A stretch of DNA of 64,000 bases, from assembly GCA_018649885.1 (NCBI GenBank), contig JABIHA010000085.1, positions 100,744 to 164,743 of the forward strand. Reading direction: 5' to 3'. Position 1 is the first letter of the stretch; each line of letters starts with the position of its first letter. A program made the position numbers and the translations under genes. This stretch comes from Bacteriovoracaceae bacterium (GTDB lineage Bacteria; Bdellovibrionota; Bacteriovoracia; Bacteriovoracales; Bacteriovoracaceae). A model generated the notes under the pieces. The model worked only from the letters and a program-made list of their open reading frames with translations. It made no database searches and was not told the origin of the DNA. Of this stretch, positions 44,730 to 53,834 are shown one piece after another.

Positions 44730-46237
44730 TGCACGATTTGGTAAGCCCTCTGTCTGGAGAGCTTCTAAAATTAAAAGTAGAAATTGAGGCATACGCTAAA
44801 GATTATGGCCTTGATTTTTATCCTGTGGTATTTGAAGTGTGTGATTACGATACAATTAATATACTTGCCTCCCTTGGTGGATTCCCCAGTCGGTACCCCC
44901 ACTGGCGCTTCGGAATGGATTACGATCAGCTCTCCAAGGGCTACGCCTATGGACTTCAAAAAATTTATGAAATGGTTATCAATACCGACCCATGCTATGC
45001 CTACTTATTAAAAGGCAATCACATGGTCGATCAGAAAATGGTTATGGCCCATGTCTTTGGGCATGCTGACTTTTTTAAAAACAATGCTTGGTTTTCAAAT
45101 ACTGATAGAAAAATGATGGATGTAATGGCCAATCATGGAACCAAAATCAGACGTTATATGGGTGTCAATGGACAAGATAAAATCGAAGCTTTTATAGATA
45201 AAGTTCTATCCTTAGAAAATCTGCTAGATATAAATGTTTTATTTGAAACAAGTGAAGTCAAAAAACAAAGAGAAAATACAGAGAAAAGAGCAAAAGAAGA
45301 AGATCTTGTAGATGATGACGGTCGCTCCCAAGCACTTAAGTCCTATATGAGAACTAAGAATAAACACGATAAGTCTAATCAAGCAGAAGCTAAGCCGGGG
45401 GATGCGGATCGCTTTGAGATCAAAAAATATCCGGAAAGACCTGTTCGTGATATTTTACAATTTTTAGCAGAAAATGCTCCTCTTGAAGAATGGGAATCAG
45501 ATATTATTTCAATCTTAAGAGAAGAGGCTTACTATTTTCTCCCTCAAAGACTGACTAAAATTATGAATGAAGGGTGGGCGAGTTACTGGCACTCCACCAT
45601 TATGACCAAGCATGCCCTCAAGGCCTCAGAGATTATTGACTTCGCTGACCACCATGCTGGTGTGATGGCGATGAGTAAGAAAAATATAAATCCTTATAAA
45701 GTAGGAATTGAGCTATTTCGTGATATTGAATATCGCTGGGATACTGGTCGTTTTGGAAAAAATTATATTGATTGTGACAATATGGTTAAAAAATATGAGT
45801 GGAATAAAGACCTAGGTCTTGGGAAAGAGAAAATTTTTGAAGTGCGCGCCACTCATAATGATATTACTTTTCTGGATGAATTTTTTACTCAAGATTTTTG
45901 TGAAAGGCAGCAACTGTTTACTTATAAGTACAATCCAAGAAGTGGTCGCTTTGAAATTGATACCAGAGACTTCTTGGCCATCAAGCAAAAATTTTTATCA
46001 TCACTCACAAATTTTGGGCAACCAGTCATTGATGTTGATGACGCAAACTTTAATAATAGAGGTGAACTGCATATGACTCATCGCCATCAAGGTGTAGATT
46101 TAGATGCTAATTTTGCAGAGCAAACAATGAAAAATATTTTTGCTATCTGGAAGAGGCCGATAAATTTAACAACAAAGTACGATGATAAAGAGTGTACTTT
46201 TTGTTTTAACGGCAAAGAGTTTAAACCTCTTAAATAG
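44726..46237 (+). CDS. spoVR: SpoVR family protein
   Basis: 503 residues. Conserved blocks: [39 protein letters not shown], and [18 protein letters not shown] with ...[10 protein letters not shown]. SpoVR is linked to spore cortex in Bacillus and to the PrkA operon in Proteobacteria; biochemical activity is not known. It ends the three-gene operon; a strong terminator follows at 46311. Confidence 0.94.
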   Translation: MMHDLVSPLSGELLKLKVEIEAYAKDYGLDFYPVVFEVCDYDTINILASLGGFPSRYPHWRFGMDYDQLSKGYAYGLQKIYEMVINTDPCYAYLLKGNHMVDQKMVMAHVFGHADFFKNNAWFSNTDRKMMDVMANHGTKIRRYMGVNGQDKIEAFIDKVLSLENLLDINVLFETSEVKKQRENTEKRAKEEDLVDDDGRSQALKSYMRTKNKHDKSNQAEAKPGDADRFEIKKYPERPVRDILQFLAENAPLEEWESDIISILREEAYYFLPQRLTKIMNEGWASYWHSTIMTKHALKASEIIDFADHHAGVMAMSKKNINPYKVGIELFRDIEYRWDTGRFGKNYIDCDNMVKKYEWNKDLGLGKEKIFEVRATHNDITFLDEFFTQDFCERQQLFTYKYNPRSGRFEIDTRDFLAIKQKFLSSLTNFGQPVIDVDDANFNNRGELHMTHRHQGVDLDANFAEQTMKNIFAIWKRPINLTTKYDDKECTFCFNGKEFKPLK

Positions 46238-46310
46238 ACGTTATATAGACATTTAAAACCATCATAACATTTCTTAATTTTGCACAATGCGTTTATTTTA
46301 TCACGCTTGG

Positions 46311-46362
46311 GCGGGGCGGCTTGCACCATGCTCTCCGTGTAAAATGCCCCGCATTTTTTTTT
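46311..46362 (+). terminator. Strong Rho-independent terminator after spoVR
   Basis: Outer stem GCGGGGC (46311-46317) with GCCCCGC (46346-46352), an inner hairpin TTGCAC/GTGTAA, and a run of nine T (46354-46362). It lies about 75 bases after the spoVR stop. The two-tier structure is larger than a minimal terminator and could also be the 3' end of a small RNA. Confidence 0.85.
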
Positions 46363-46523
46363 CTTGCAATGCATTTGTCTTGTCGTACCAATTAGCCTTC
46401 GCCAATATGCAACAATAATTTTCACGTGCAAGAAAAAGTGATTTTCAATTACACGTAACAATACATTAATATATTTAAACTTAGATTTGCGATGACAGTC
46501 TATTATTAAGGGAGAGAAGAATT

Positions 46524-47471
46524 ATGAGAAGTTTATTAGTATTAGCTTTATTTTCGCTTTTTGCTACAACGGGTTTTTCTGGCGCTTTAGAAGACGCTAA
46601 AGATGCTTGGGCAAAAAGAGGATACGATGCTGCAGGTGTTGCAAATGCACAACTTGCTGCTGACACTTACAAAACACTTGCTGATAGTGCAGCTGGAGTT
46701 ACAAAAGCTGAGTACCTGTTCTTACAAGGTGAAGCTCTTTATTTTGTTGGTGCTGGTACAGCTGACAATAAAGTAAAAATTCAAAAACACGAAGAAGGTT
46801 TTGCTGCTGCTGGAGCGGCTTTTGCTCTTGCTAAATCTGAAGGTGATAATGATCTTTGGGCAAAGGCAAAATACTTTTGGGGTGCTAACAAAGGTAAGTG
46901 GGGACTAGCTAGTGGACCTGCTAAAGTTATCAAACATAAAAAATATCTAATTGAAGCTATGAATGAACTTATGGCCGCTGGATATGAGTCAGTATTTGAT
47001 TACGGCCCACACAGAATTTTAGGAAAACTATACGGAACTCTTCCAGGCCTTCTTGGTGGAGACAAAAAACTTGCGGTTTATCACTTATCTTACGCTCTTG
47101 AGAATACAAGAAATGATCTTGACGAGCCAGTTCACGGAATTAACGTAAACTACGTTGGTGAGATTTTTCCAAGTGCTAAATCTTCAAAATACCAAGGTGG
47201 ACTTGAGTTAGCTGTTGAAAGAGCTACTGCTGCTCTTGAAGTTGCTGAAGATGCCGGTGATGACGCTGAAGTTGAAAGACTTGAAGGTGTTGTTGAAAGA
47301 TTAGAAACAATGCAAGAAAAATCTTCTAAAGAAGTAGCGAAAGAAGTTCTTACTGAATTTGTAGCAGCTGTTGAAGATGCAACCAGAGATGGTCGTGAAC
47401 TTAACTCTAGCAGAAAAGCAGAGACTGCTTCTGAAGTACTTACTTCGAAGTCACTTCTTGCTAAGTTATAA
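46524..47471 (+). CDS. Exported alanine-rich protein, TatT-like fold possible
   Basis: 315 residues with signal peptide (MRSLLVLALFSLFATTGFSG). Helical TPR-like body, with DYGPHRILGKLYGTLPGLLGGDKKLAVYHLSYALENTRN resembling the TRAP-transporter T-component (TatT) family, where such a helical hairpin follows HxxLG. Ala/Glu-rich acidic C-terminus. It has a good Shine-Dalgarno (GGGAGAGAAG), a clean terminator, and codon use (many GCT, CTT, GAA) suggesting a high expression level. Monocistronic. The TatT relationship is tentative. Confidence 0.6.
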   Translation: MRSLLVLALFSLFATTGFSGALEDAKDAWAKRGYDAAGVANAQLAADTYKTLADSAAGVTKAEYLFLQGEALYFVGAGTADNKVKIQKHEEGFAAAGAAFALAKSEGDNDLWAKAKYFWGANKGKWGLASGPAKVIKHKKYLIEAMNELMAAGYESVFDYGPHRILGKLYGTLPGLLGGDKKLAVYHLSYALENTRNDLDEPVHGINVNYVGEIFPSAKSSKYQGGLELAVERATAALEVAEDAGDDAEVERLEGVVERLETMQEKSSKEVAKEVLTEFVAAVEDATRDGRELNSSRKAETASEVLTSKSLLAKL

Positions 47472-47496
47472 GAAAAAAATTAGATGACTAAAATAG

Positions 47497-47525
47497 GCGC
47501 TCCATTTTTGGGGCGCTTTTTTTTT
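47497..47525 (+). terminator. Rho-independent terminator after the exported alanine-rich protein
   Basis: Stem GCGCTCC (47497-47503) with GGGGCGC (47510-47516), one T-G wobble, loop ATTTTT, followed by nine T (47517-47525). About 25 bases after the stop codon at 47471. Confidence 0.92.
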
Positions 47526-47571
47526 GTAAAAATGTTAAATTCAAACTGAGATCAGTATATTTCAAAAGGAA

Positions 47572-48309
47572 TTGAAAATGGTAGGCAAACATATTGTGCC
47601 CTCTCTTGAGCCAGGATGTCCGTGGTATGAGCTATCTAAAATTGCTCCCCCAAATATTAAATGGTGTGAGGCTTCGCAATGTGGTTGGGTGACAGAACCA
47701 GCTAATACTTGGTCAAATATATTCTATATTGTTGTCGCAGTTCTGATGTTTATTCACTGGAACAAAGAAAAAGTCAGTGGACCTATGAAGTGGTTTCCTT
47801 TTTCGATGGTTTTTGTAGGAGTTACTTCTGGTATTTATCATGCTTCCTATACATTTTTCTTTCAGATATTCGACTTTGCTGGAATGAACTTGTTTCTCAG
47901 CTTATTTTTTGGCCTCAATCTTATAAGAATTGGAAAAGTGGGGGTTGAAAAGTTTTATATCTTCTCAACCATTGTCCCCATCTTCTTGACCCTTGTTGTA
48001 GGGATTTTTTACATGATAGATTTTCCAATCCAGCTTATCGTTGTGGTGCTTGTCATAAGCCTAATCACCACTGAGGGGGCGATCTTTTTCAGCAAGAAGA
48101 GTGCTGAGACCAATTACAAATACTTCTTTTTAGGGATTATTGTCATTGCTGTCGCTGCTACATTTAGTGGACTTGATATTACTAGAACATTTTGTGATCC
48201 GGGTAACCATATCATTCAAGGGCATGCTATTTGGCACTTTTTCACTTCTATAGGCCTTTACCTGATCTGGAAATTTTATCTTCAATTTGGAATTAAAAAG
48301 GAGGGCTAG
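47572..48309 (+). CDS. Ceramidase-family (CREST) integral membrane hydrolase
   Basis: 245 residues with about seven membrane segments. The alkaline ceramidase signatures are present: CEASQCGWVTEPANTWSNIFYI at the start, GIYHASYTFFFQIFDFAGMNLF (His and Asp), and GHAIWHFFTSIGLYLIW near the end (HxxxH). These are the zinc ligands of the CREST superfamily. Predicted role: hydrolysis of ceramide or a similar amide in the membrane. Fits the presence of sphingolipids in Bacteriovorax-type bacteria; this is known for the group, not shown here. Confidence 0.82.
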   Translation: MKMVGKHIVPSLEPGCPWYELSKIAPPNIKWCEASQCGWVTEPANTWSNIFYIVVAVLMFIHWNKEKVSGPMKWFPFSMVFVGVTSGIYHASYTFFFQIFDFAGMNLFLSLFFGLNLIRIGKVGVEKFYIFSTIVPIFLTLVVGIFYMIDFPIQLIVVVLVISLITTEGAIFFSKKSAETNYKYFFLGIIVIAVAATFSGLDITRTFCDPGNHIIQGHAIWHFFTSIGLYLIWKFYLQFGIKKEG

Positions 48310-48321
48310 AAAACCCTCCTT
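48298..48321 (+). terminator. Stem-loop at the end of the ceramidase-family gene
   Basis: AAGGAGGG (48298-48305) and CCCTCCTT (48314-48321) form an 8-bp stem with an 8-base loop containing the stop codon of the ceramidase-family gene. There is no T-run behind it, so termination strength is uncertain. Confidence 0.45.
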
Positions 48322-48353
48322 GTATGATAGAAATGGCAATTTGAAGAAGAACT

Positions 48354-49808
48354 TTAAAGCTTCAATCTGGAGAAATTACCTCCCAGAATATCTTTGATAT
48401 TATTTGCATCAAAAATAGTCTCGGGATTTACCCCTTCTTCAAAGTTACCAGTGTTAAAGAATGGATTACTTGCCGCTTCAATTGTAGGCAACATAACTCC
48501 ATTTGGGATATCTAAACCACTGGTACCAGTCATTCCACTGACAACATAATGTTTGGCATAAAGTATTCCATCTTCTAAGTTTCTGTACTTGGCAAAATGG
48601 GCCGCAAAGACTGCTCTTTTTGTGTTGATAAGACCACCCGATTTAACTTTCTCAGCAAGCCAAGACTTTTTATCAACGGTCTCCATTATAATTTTCTTAA
48701 TCTCTGCAGGGCCTAAGGCCTTATTAACTTCTTTGATTCTCAGTGCTAAGTTTGAAACAAGGGGAGCAGCTTGGCTGGTACCACTCATTTTAACACCATT
48801 ATAGCCTGGAACTGTGGACGCAATATTAACCCCAGGTGCTGCCACATCCACAAACTTTTTTCCGAAGTTGCTGAAATCAGCTAACTTGGTATCCCCATAG
48901 GTTGCTGCGACACTGATAACATTAGCTTGCTGGATATTGGCCGGAGCAACTGGAAAGACATCATTATTTTGGCCATCATTTCCGGCAGCAAAAACAAAGA
49001 GAGTATCCGGGGAGCTCTCAACCATTTTCTTGTGTTCATCGAGCATGGTGTACATGAATTTAAAGCTGTACTCTACAAGTTCTTCTTGGCTTGGATATCT
49101 ACCGAGCATATTAACAAAGCTTGCTTGAACAAGCTTAGAGGCCTGAAAAATGGATAGGCCAAATGATCCATTGGCCACCTCAACTTTTTTTGAATTGAGA
49201 TACTTTCCCACCTCGATCATCGATTTGCTCTGAGACAAAATATTGGAAACAAGAACAGAAGATATAGTGATATCATCACTTTCATTAAGCGCCATGGTTA
49301 GAGAGCTACTTAGTGTTTGTGAAAAAGAACTCTTTAAGAGTTTTATCCCCATAACCTTTGATTTTTTATTATCTTTTAGTGCAATTCCTGCAACGTGGGT
49401 TCCATGGGCAAATTGACCATAGTTATTAACGAGTCCCATAAGCCTATAGCTTGCACGGGCCTGAGAAAGAAAAGATGAATCAGATCTTGTTAAAAGACCG
49501 TCTACCTCCTTGGCCCTTAAATCCATATATTTATGAACGGTTTCTTCACCAAATTGACCAATTAATTCTCGTCGTAATAGTGAGCTTGAATTTTCTGCAA
49601 AATTCCATCCGTTGAGATCGTCTACCAATCCATTTCCATCATCATCTTTTGAGTTACTTGACTCACTACCATTACTCCACAGCTTGCTCACAAGTTGAGT
49701 ATGTTTAACATCAAGTCCCGAATCGATGACAGCGATTGTAGCACTGCGCGCGCTAACGGTTGAAAAAACGGTTAATAAAATGACTCCCTTCAATTTGTGC
49801 ATCGACAT
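48354..49808 (-). CDS. Subtilisin-family (S8) serine protease, exported
   Basis: 484 residues from ATG 49808, preferred over the frame start at 49826 because AGGGAGG lies just upstream. After the signal peptide, the catalytic triad is complete: AVIDSGLD (Asp29), FAHGTHVAGIA (His), FAAGND (oxyanion Asn), and MSGTSQAAPLVS (Ser). The catalytic Asp is directly after the signal peptide, so no propeptide is visible. A long insert lies between His and Asn, and the region around residues 40-90 has DDDGNGLVDDLNGWNF (calcium-site-like). Possible predatory or nutritional exoprotease. Confidence 0.9.
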   Translation of the reverse strand: MSMHKLKGVILLTVFSTVSARSATIAVIDSGLDVKHTQLVSKLWSNGSESSNSKDDDGNGLVDDLNGWNFAENSSSLLRRELIGQFGEETVHKYMDLRAKEVDGLLTRSDSSFLSQARASYRLMGLVNNYGQFAHGTHVAGIALKDNKKSKVMGIKLLKSSFSQTLSSSLTMALNESDDITISSVLVSNILSQSKSMIEVGKYLNSKKVEVANGSFGLSIFQASKLVQASFVNMLGRYPSQEELVEYSFKFMYTMLDEHKKMVESSPDTLFVFAAGNDGQNNDVFPVAPANIQQANVISVAATYGDTKLADFSNFGKKFVDVAAPGVNIASTVPGYNGVKMSGTSQAAPLVSNLALRIKEVNKALGPAEIKKIIMETVDKKSWLAEKVKSGGLINTKRAVFAAHFAKYRNLEDGILYAKHYVVSGMTGTSGLDIPNGVMLPTIEAASNPFFNTGNFEEGVNPETIFDANNIKDILGGNFSRLKL

Positions 49809-50011
49809 GATTTCCTCCCTCTCCACTCAATGTGCTCCACCAAGTGTGCACTTTTCCCTCTAGTTAAGTGCCAGGGTATTCTAAGCGCACAGTTGGGGGC
49901 GCTCCAAGAGAGGTTTGTAAATGTAAGGTGAAAAAGTGCTGAATGTAAGAAAGTGTCTTAAACCCGCTCTAGTAAGGGGGGATGAGGTGACAGAATGGCA
50001 CTTTATGAAGG

Positions 50012-50896
50012 TTAGAAATTTGAGATTTGGTCCACAAGTTCTGGGTAATCAATGAATGTGTTTCGGCTGCCTTGAATAGTAAAGATCATTTCATGTCTTC
50101 TAATTTCACTATTATCTACTGGATCTTCCAGGTGCCACTTTCTTAAGTAGTGTTCTTCAACTGCATCAATTTTGATGTTGTAGGTAACACTAAAGTAGAA
50201 AATTGCTCTCGCCACATTTCCCTTATGTGAATCGGTAGGTTCGAAGTAAATAGAGTAGTGGTCACTTTTTGCTGGAAATGTTGGGTCAATATAGCCAAGT
50301 TTATTTTGTGAACAAGTTGTATTTTTTGTTTCTGTGTAAACTTCTGCAAATTTAAAGCTACCTCTTTGAGAGTTTTGGAGGCTATCAGTTGGGTAGAGAT
50401 GGTGTAAGTCTGTTTTTTGAACCTGGTGGCTTGAAGTAGAAGAAAACCTGCTTTGTGGCCAGGTGTGCTCTACGTTGAGTACTTGGTGGTCTGGCGGTTG
50501 TATTGGGCCTGGGCCTTTGCCTCTAGAAAAGTCGGATTTTGTGTAGTTCTTTTCACAATAAACGCCTTTTATATAATAATTATTTTTGGCCCCTTCCAAG
50601 TGAATGCTTGAAAGAAGATGCTTCCTGCTTTCTCTATACTGGAAAACCTTGTGCTTGTAGCAACCCTTTGCATGGCATGAGCCGTCAGAAATGGTGTCAA
50701 AGTTTCCGGGAACTTTTTGATGATAAGATTTATGAATTTTTTGAATTGCTCTTTTGAGGGAACTCTCTTTAAGAGTTCTTTTGGTGTGGTAGAAATCGCT
50801 GCCATAGTAGTGGTCAGAGGCGTCTAGTCCATTGGCAGAAACTGACGCAGATATTAAAAAAAACGAACAAATGAAAACCCTTTTTAAGAGATTCAT
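50012..50896 (-). CDS. Secreted endonuclease I family nuclease
   Basis: 294 residues with a signal peptide (MNLLKRVFICSFFLISASVSANG). The endonuclease I pattern is clear: LNVEHTWPQSRFS, KTDLHHLYPTDSLQNSQRG and GNVARAIFYFSVTYN. It should cut DNA (and RNA) outside the cytoplasm, as EndA/Dns do. Six or more cysteines. Downstream of the S8 protease gene region but with its own transcription unit. Likely used to degrade prey or environmental DNA. Confidence 0.88.
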   Translation of the reverse strand: MNLLKRVFICSFFLISASVSANGLDASDHYYGSDFYHTKRTLKESSLKRAIQKIHKSYHQKVPGNFDTISDGSCHAKGCYKHKVFQYRESRKHLLSSIHLEGAKNNYYIKGVYCEKNYTKSDFSRGKGPGPIQPPDHQVLNVEHTWPQSRFSSTSSHQVQKTDLHHLYPTDSLQNSQRGSFKFAEVYTETKNTTCSQNKLGYIDPTFPAKSDHYSIYFEPTDSHKGNVARAIFYFSVTYNIKIDAVEEHYLRKWHLEDPVDNSEIRRHEMIFTIQGSRNTFIDYPELVDQISNF

Positions 50897-51012
50897 GGGT
50901 ACCCCGTTTCAAGTAGTGAATCGAATTTTATATTAGAAAATATAATAGATAGTATTAGTAAATGTCATTAAAAAAGTTGAAGTTTTCTGTGAATGGCGCA
51001 GAGCAAAGACTC

Positions 51013-51960
51013 TTAAATGTTGTAACAGCTCACTTGTCTTCCAAATTTCCCGGTAAGTATGGGGATTTCAGTTTTGCACCGGTCTGTTGCGAGTGGACAA
51101 CGCTGGTGAAAATGACAACCACTTGGGGGGTTGAGAGGCGAGGGAAGCTCGCCACTTAGTGGGGTCATTTCAATTAAATTTCTGACTCCTACTTCTGGAG
51201 TCGATTGTATTAGTGCCTTTGTATAAGGATGTTTGGGTTCAGTAATAACATTGTGAGTATTGCCAAATTCTACAATTTTTCCCAGATACATCACGAGGAT
51301 TTTGTCTGCAATGTGTTTTACCACTGACAGGTCGTGGGAAATAAAGATGTAGGAAAGGCCCAGGTTGTCTTGTAAGTCCATCAGCAGGTTAAGTATCTGT
51401 GCTTGAATGCTTACGTCCAGTGCGGAAACTGGCTCATCGCAAATGAGTATTTTTGGGTGATTAATTAAGGCCCTGGCAATTCCGATTCTCTGTCTTTGGC
51501 CGCCACTAAACATATGTGGATATCTATCTACAAGTTCAACTCGAAGTCCTACCTTGGCCATCATTTCAATTGCTCTGTCTCGGCATTGGGTCTTGGTTAA
51601 TTTTGAGTTTATGAGAAGTGGTTCAGAAATTATTTGCCAAGCTTTTTTTCTAGGGTTGAGAGAGCCCATGGGATCTTGGAAAATCATTTGAATATGAGAC
51701 TGGAGCTCTTTGGCCGTTAGGACAAATCCATTTTTATTGTCAATTTCAAATTCACCAGCAGTTGCTTTCTCGATATTCATTAAGACTTTTGCAAGAGTAC
51801 TTTTTCCGCAGCCACTCTCTCCCACAACTGCCAATGTTTCTCCTGGCAAAAGATCGAAAGTTAATCCATCTACTGCTTTGACAATACCTGTCGTTCCAAA
51901 AATTCCCTTTATATCGTAGTGCTTTTTGAGATTTTGAACTTTTATAATAGGGACGTTCAT
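51013..51960 (-). CDS. Oligopeptide/dipeptide ABC transporter ATP-binding protein (OppF/DppF)
   Basis: 315 residues. Walker A GESGCGKST, signature FSGGQRQRIGIARAL, Walker B ILICDEPVSALDVS, and the C-terminal oligopeptide-binding Cys region (GCHFHQRCPLATDRCK) are present. The last gene of a four-gene importer operon and overlaps the OppD gene by 4 bp. Confidence 0.93.
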   Translation of the reverse strand: MNVPIIKVQNLKKHYDIKGIFGTTGIVKAVDGLTFDLLPGETLAVVGESGCGKSTLAKVLMNIEKATAGEFEIDNKNGFVLTAKELQSHIQMIFQDPMGSLNPRKKAWQIISEPLLINSKLTKTQCRDRAIEMMAKVGLRVELVDRYPHMFSGGQRQRIGIARALINHPKILICDEPVSALDVSIQAQILNLLMDLQDNLGLSYIFISHDLSVVKHIADKILVMYLGKIVEFGNTHNVITEPKHPYTKALIQSTPEVGVRNLIEMTPLSGELPSPLNPPSGCHFHQRCPLATDRCKTEIPILTGKFGRQVSCYNI

Positions 51961-52943
51961 GAGGACCTCGGAGATTGATTAAGAGGAAAGTGGCATCTAC
52001 CCATTCTTTGGTTTTTTTTGAATTGTGTTGGCGCTTGCTCTTTACACTTGTCTTCAAAGTTAGGACACCTTGGGTGGAAGTAACAGCCATTTGGTCTATC
52101 TAATAAGTTGGGCACAACGCCGCTTATTGGTGTCAATTTTTCTTTGGTGACAGTATGTGTTCCAGGCAAAGATTCTAAAAGACCTTTTGAGTAAGGGTGA
52201 AAAGGTGAATCAATAACCTCTAGAGTTGGACCAGACTCAATCATTTGTCCTGCATACATGACCATTATTCGATCACTGACTTGAGAGACAACCCCCATAT
52301 CGTGGGTAATAAAAACAAGACCCATATTGTGTTTTTCTTGAAGACTTTTGAGTAGTCTGAGTATTTGGGCCTGAATTGTTACATCAAGTGCTGTTGTTGG
52401 CTCATCGGCAATTAAGAGCTTGGGCTTGCAAGCAAGTGCCTGAGCAATCATCACTCTTTGTGCCATTCCTCCTGAGAGTTCATGGGGGTAGCACTTGAGT
52501 CTAGATTTTGGTGCGGGAATTCCCACTTGGTCGAGAAGATCACAGGCCTTTTCACTTAGCTCTTTTTTAGTTCCAGTTTGGTGGGCCTGTAGCGTTTCTA
52601 TTAATTGATATCCAACATTAAAGCATGGATTTAAAGCACTCATTGGATCTTGGAAAATCATGGAAATATCTTTTCCGCGAGATTTCTGCAGTTCACTTTC
52701 ACTTTGTGTCAGCAGATTTTTTCCTTCAAAGAAAATACCGTCGGCCTTGAGCTCAGCAGTACCTGGAAGAAGTTGCATAATAGAAAGTGAGCTCATAGAT
52801 TTTCCACAGCCACTTTCTCCAACGATTCCTAAGCATTCACCTCTTTTAAGACTAAAATTTATATTTTCTAAAACCTGTACTCTGCCCTGGGAAGTTTTAA
52901 AGAATAGATTGAGATTTTTTACTTCTAATAGTGGTTTTGTCAT
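51957..52943 (-). CDS. Oligopeptide/dipeptide ABC transporter ATP-binding protein (OppD/DppD)
   Basis: 328 residues. Walker A GESGCGKS, signature LSGGMAQRVMIAQALA, Walker B LLIADEPTTALDVT, C-terminal GCYFHPRCPNFEDKCK. Pairs with the OppF-like ATPase. Overlaps the permease gene upstream (ATGA-type, 4 bp). Confidence 0.93.
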   Translation of the reverse strand: MTKPLLEVKNLNLFFKTSQGRVQVLENINFSLKRGECLGIVGESGCGKSMSSLSIMQLLPGTAELKADGIFFEGKNLLTQSESELQKSRGKDISMIFQDPMSALNPCFNVGYQLIETLQAHQTGTKKELSEKACDLLDQVGIPAPKSRLKCYPHELSGGMAQRVMIAQALACKPKLLIADEPTTALDVTIQAQILRLLKSLQEKHNMGLVFITHDMGVVSQVSDRIMVMYAGQMIESGPTLEVIDSPFHPYSKGLLESLPGTHTVTKEKLTPISGVVPNLLDRPNGCYFHPRCPNFEDKCKEQAPTQFKKNQRMGRCHFPLNQSPRSS

Positions 52944-53833
52944 GATTTTTTCAACCTTGGATCAAGGGCATCACGAAGACCATCTCCCAGAAGATTAAAA
53001 CCAAGAACAACAAGCAGGATACAAATCCCTGGCAGCGTTACCATCCAAGGTGCACTTTCAATATAGGCGCGAGCATCGGCAAGCATTGTTCCCCATTCAG
53101 ATAGTGGTGGTTTGGCACCTAGACCTAAAAAGCCAAGGGCAGCAATATCAAGTATCCCGTTACTAAAGCCAATAGTTGCTTGAACGATAAGTGGCGCCAT
53201 ACAGTTTGGTAATATATTGATAAACATCTGCCTTGCTGAACTGGCACCAAAGGTTTTTGAGGCCGTTACATAAGGCCTTTTCATTTCGGCCATGGTTTGG
53301 GCCCTGATAAGTCTTATAAAGTGCGGAATGGATACGATACTTACGGCAATTACTGTGTTTAAAAGTCCTGGTCCTAAAATTGATGCAACTACGATGGCCA
53401 AAAGAATTGAGGGAAGAGACATCATGATATCGACAAGTCTCATGGTCATTCGGTCTACGGCCCCACCATAGTAGCCGGCGATAAGGCCTAGACTTGTTCC
53501 AATGGTGCCTGAGAGTAGTACGACTAAAAAACTATAAACGATGGAGATTCTTCCACCAAAAATTAAGCGGCTTAAAATATCTCTACCCACATCATCTGTT
53601 CCCAAAATAAATTCCATACTTCCACCTTGCGCAAAAAAGGGAGGAAGAGTGGCCTTTCCAGGAAAAATTTGGGCCGGGTCGTAGGGGGCAATCACTTCGG
53701 CAAATAGTCCTAAGAATAGAAAAAATGTGATGATAACAAGACCTATAAGCCCACCAAGGTGAGATTTAAAGTGATACCAAAACTCTATGAGAGGAGACGG
53801 GGGAGCTGAGAGTTTGGAAGTGGCATTACTCAC
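52940..53833 (-). CDS. Oligopeptide/dipeptide ABC transporter permease (OppC/DppC)
   Basis: 297 residues, five to six membrane segments. N-terminal region LIEFWYHFKSHLGGLIGLVIITFFLFLGLFAEVIAPYDP and LGTDDVGRDILSRLIFGGRIS are the standard OppC signatures. EAA loop KTFGASSARQMFINILPN. Sits 2 bp downstream of OppB. Confidence 0.92.
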   Translation of the reverse strand: MSNATSKLSAPPSPLIEFWYHFKSHLGGLIGLVIITFFLFLGLFAEVIAPYDPAQIFPGKATLPPFFAQGGSMEFILGTDDVGRDILSRLIFGGRISIVYSFLVVLLSGTIGTSLGLIAGYYGGAVDRMTMRLVDIMMSLPSILLAIVVASILGPGLLNTVIAVSIVSIPHFIRLIRAQTMAEMKRPYVTASKTFGASSARQMFINILPNCMAPLIVQATIGFSNGILDIAALGFLGLGAKPPLSEWGTMLADARAYIESAPWMVTLPGICILLVVLGFNLLGDGLRDALDPRLKKS

Positions 53834-53834
53834 T

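Noticed and set aside
46087-46461. 124-residue minus-strand frame over the spoVR end and its terminator
   Set aside because: It overlaps spoVR coding and a strong terminator and lacks a start signal.
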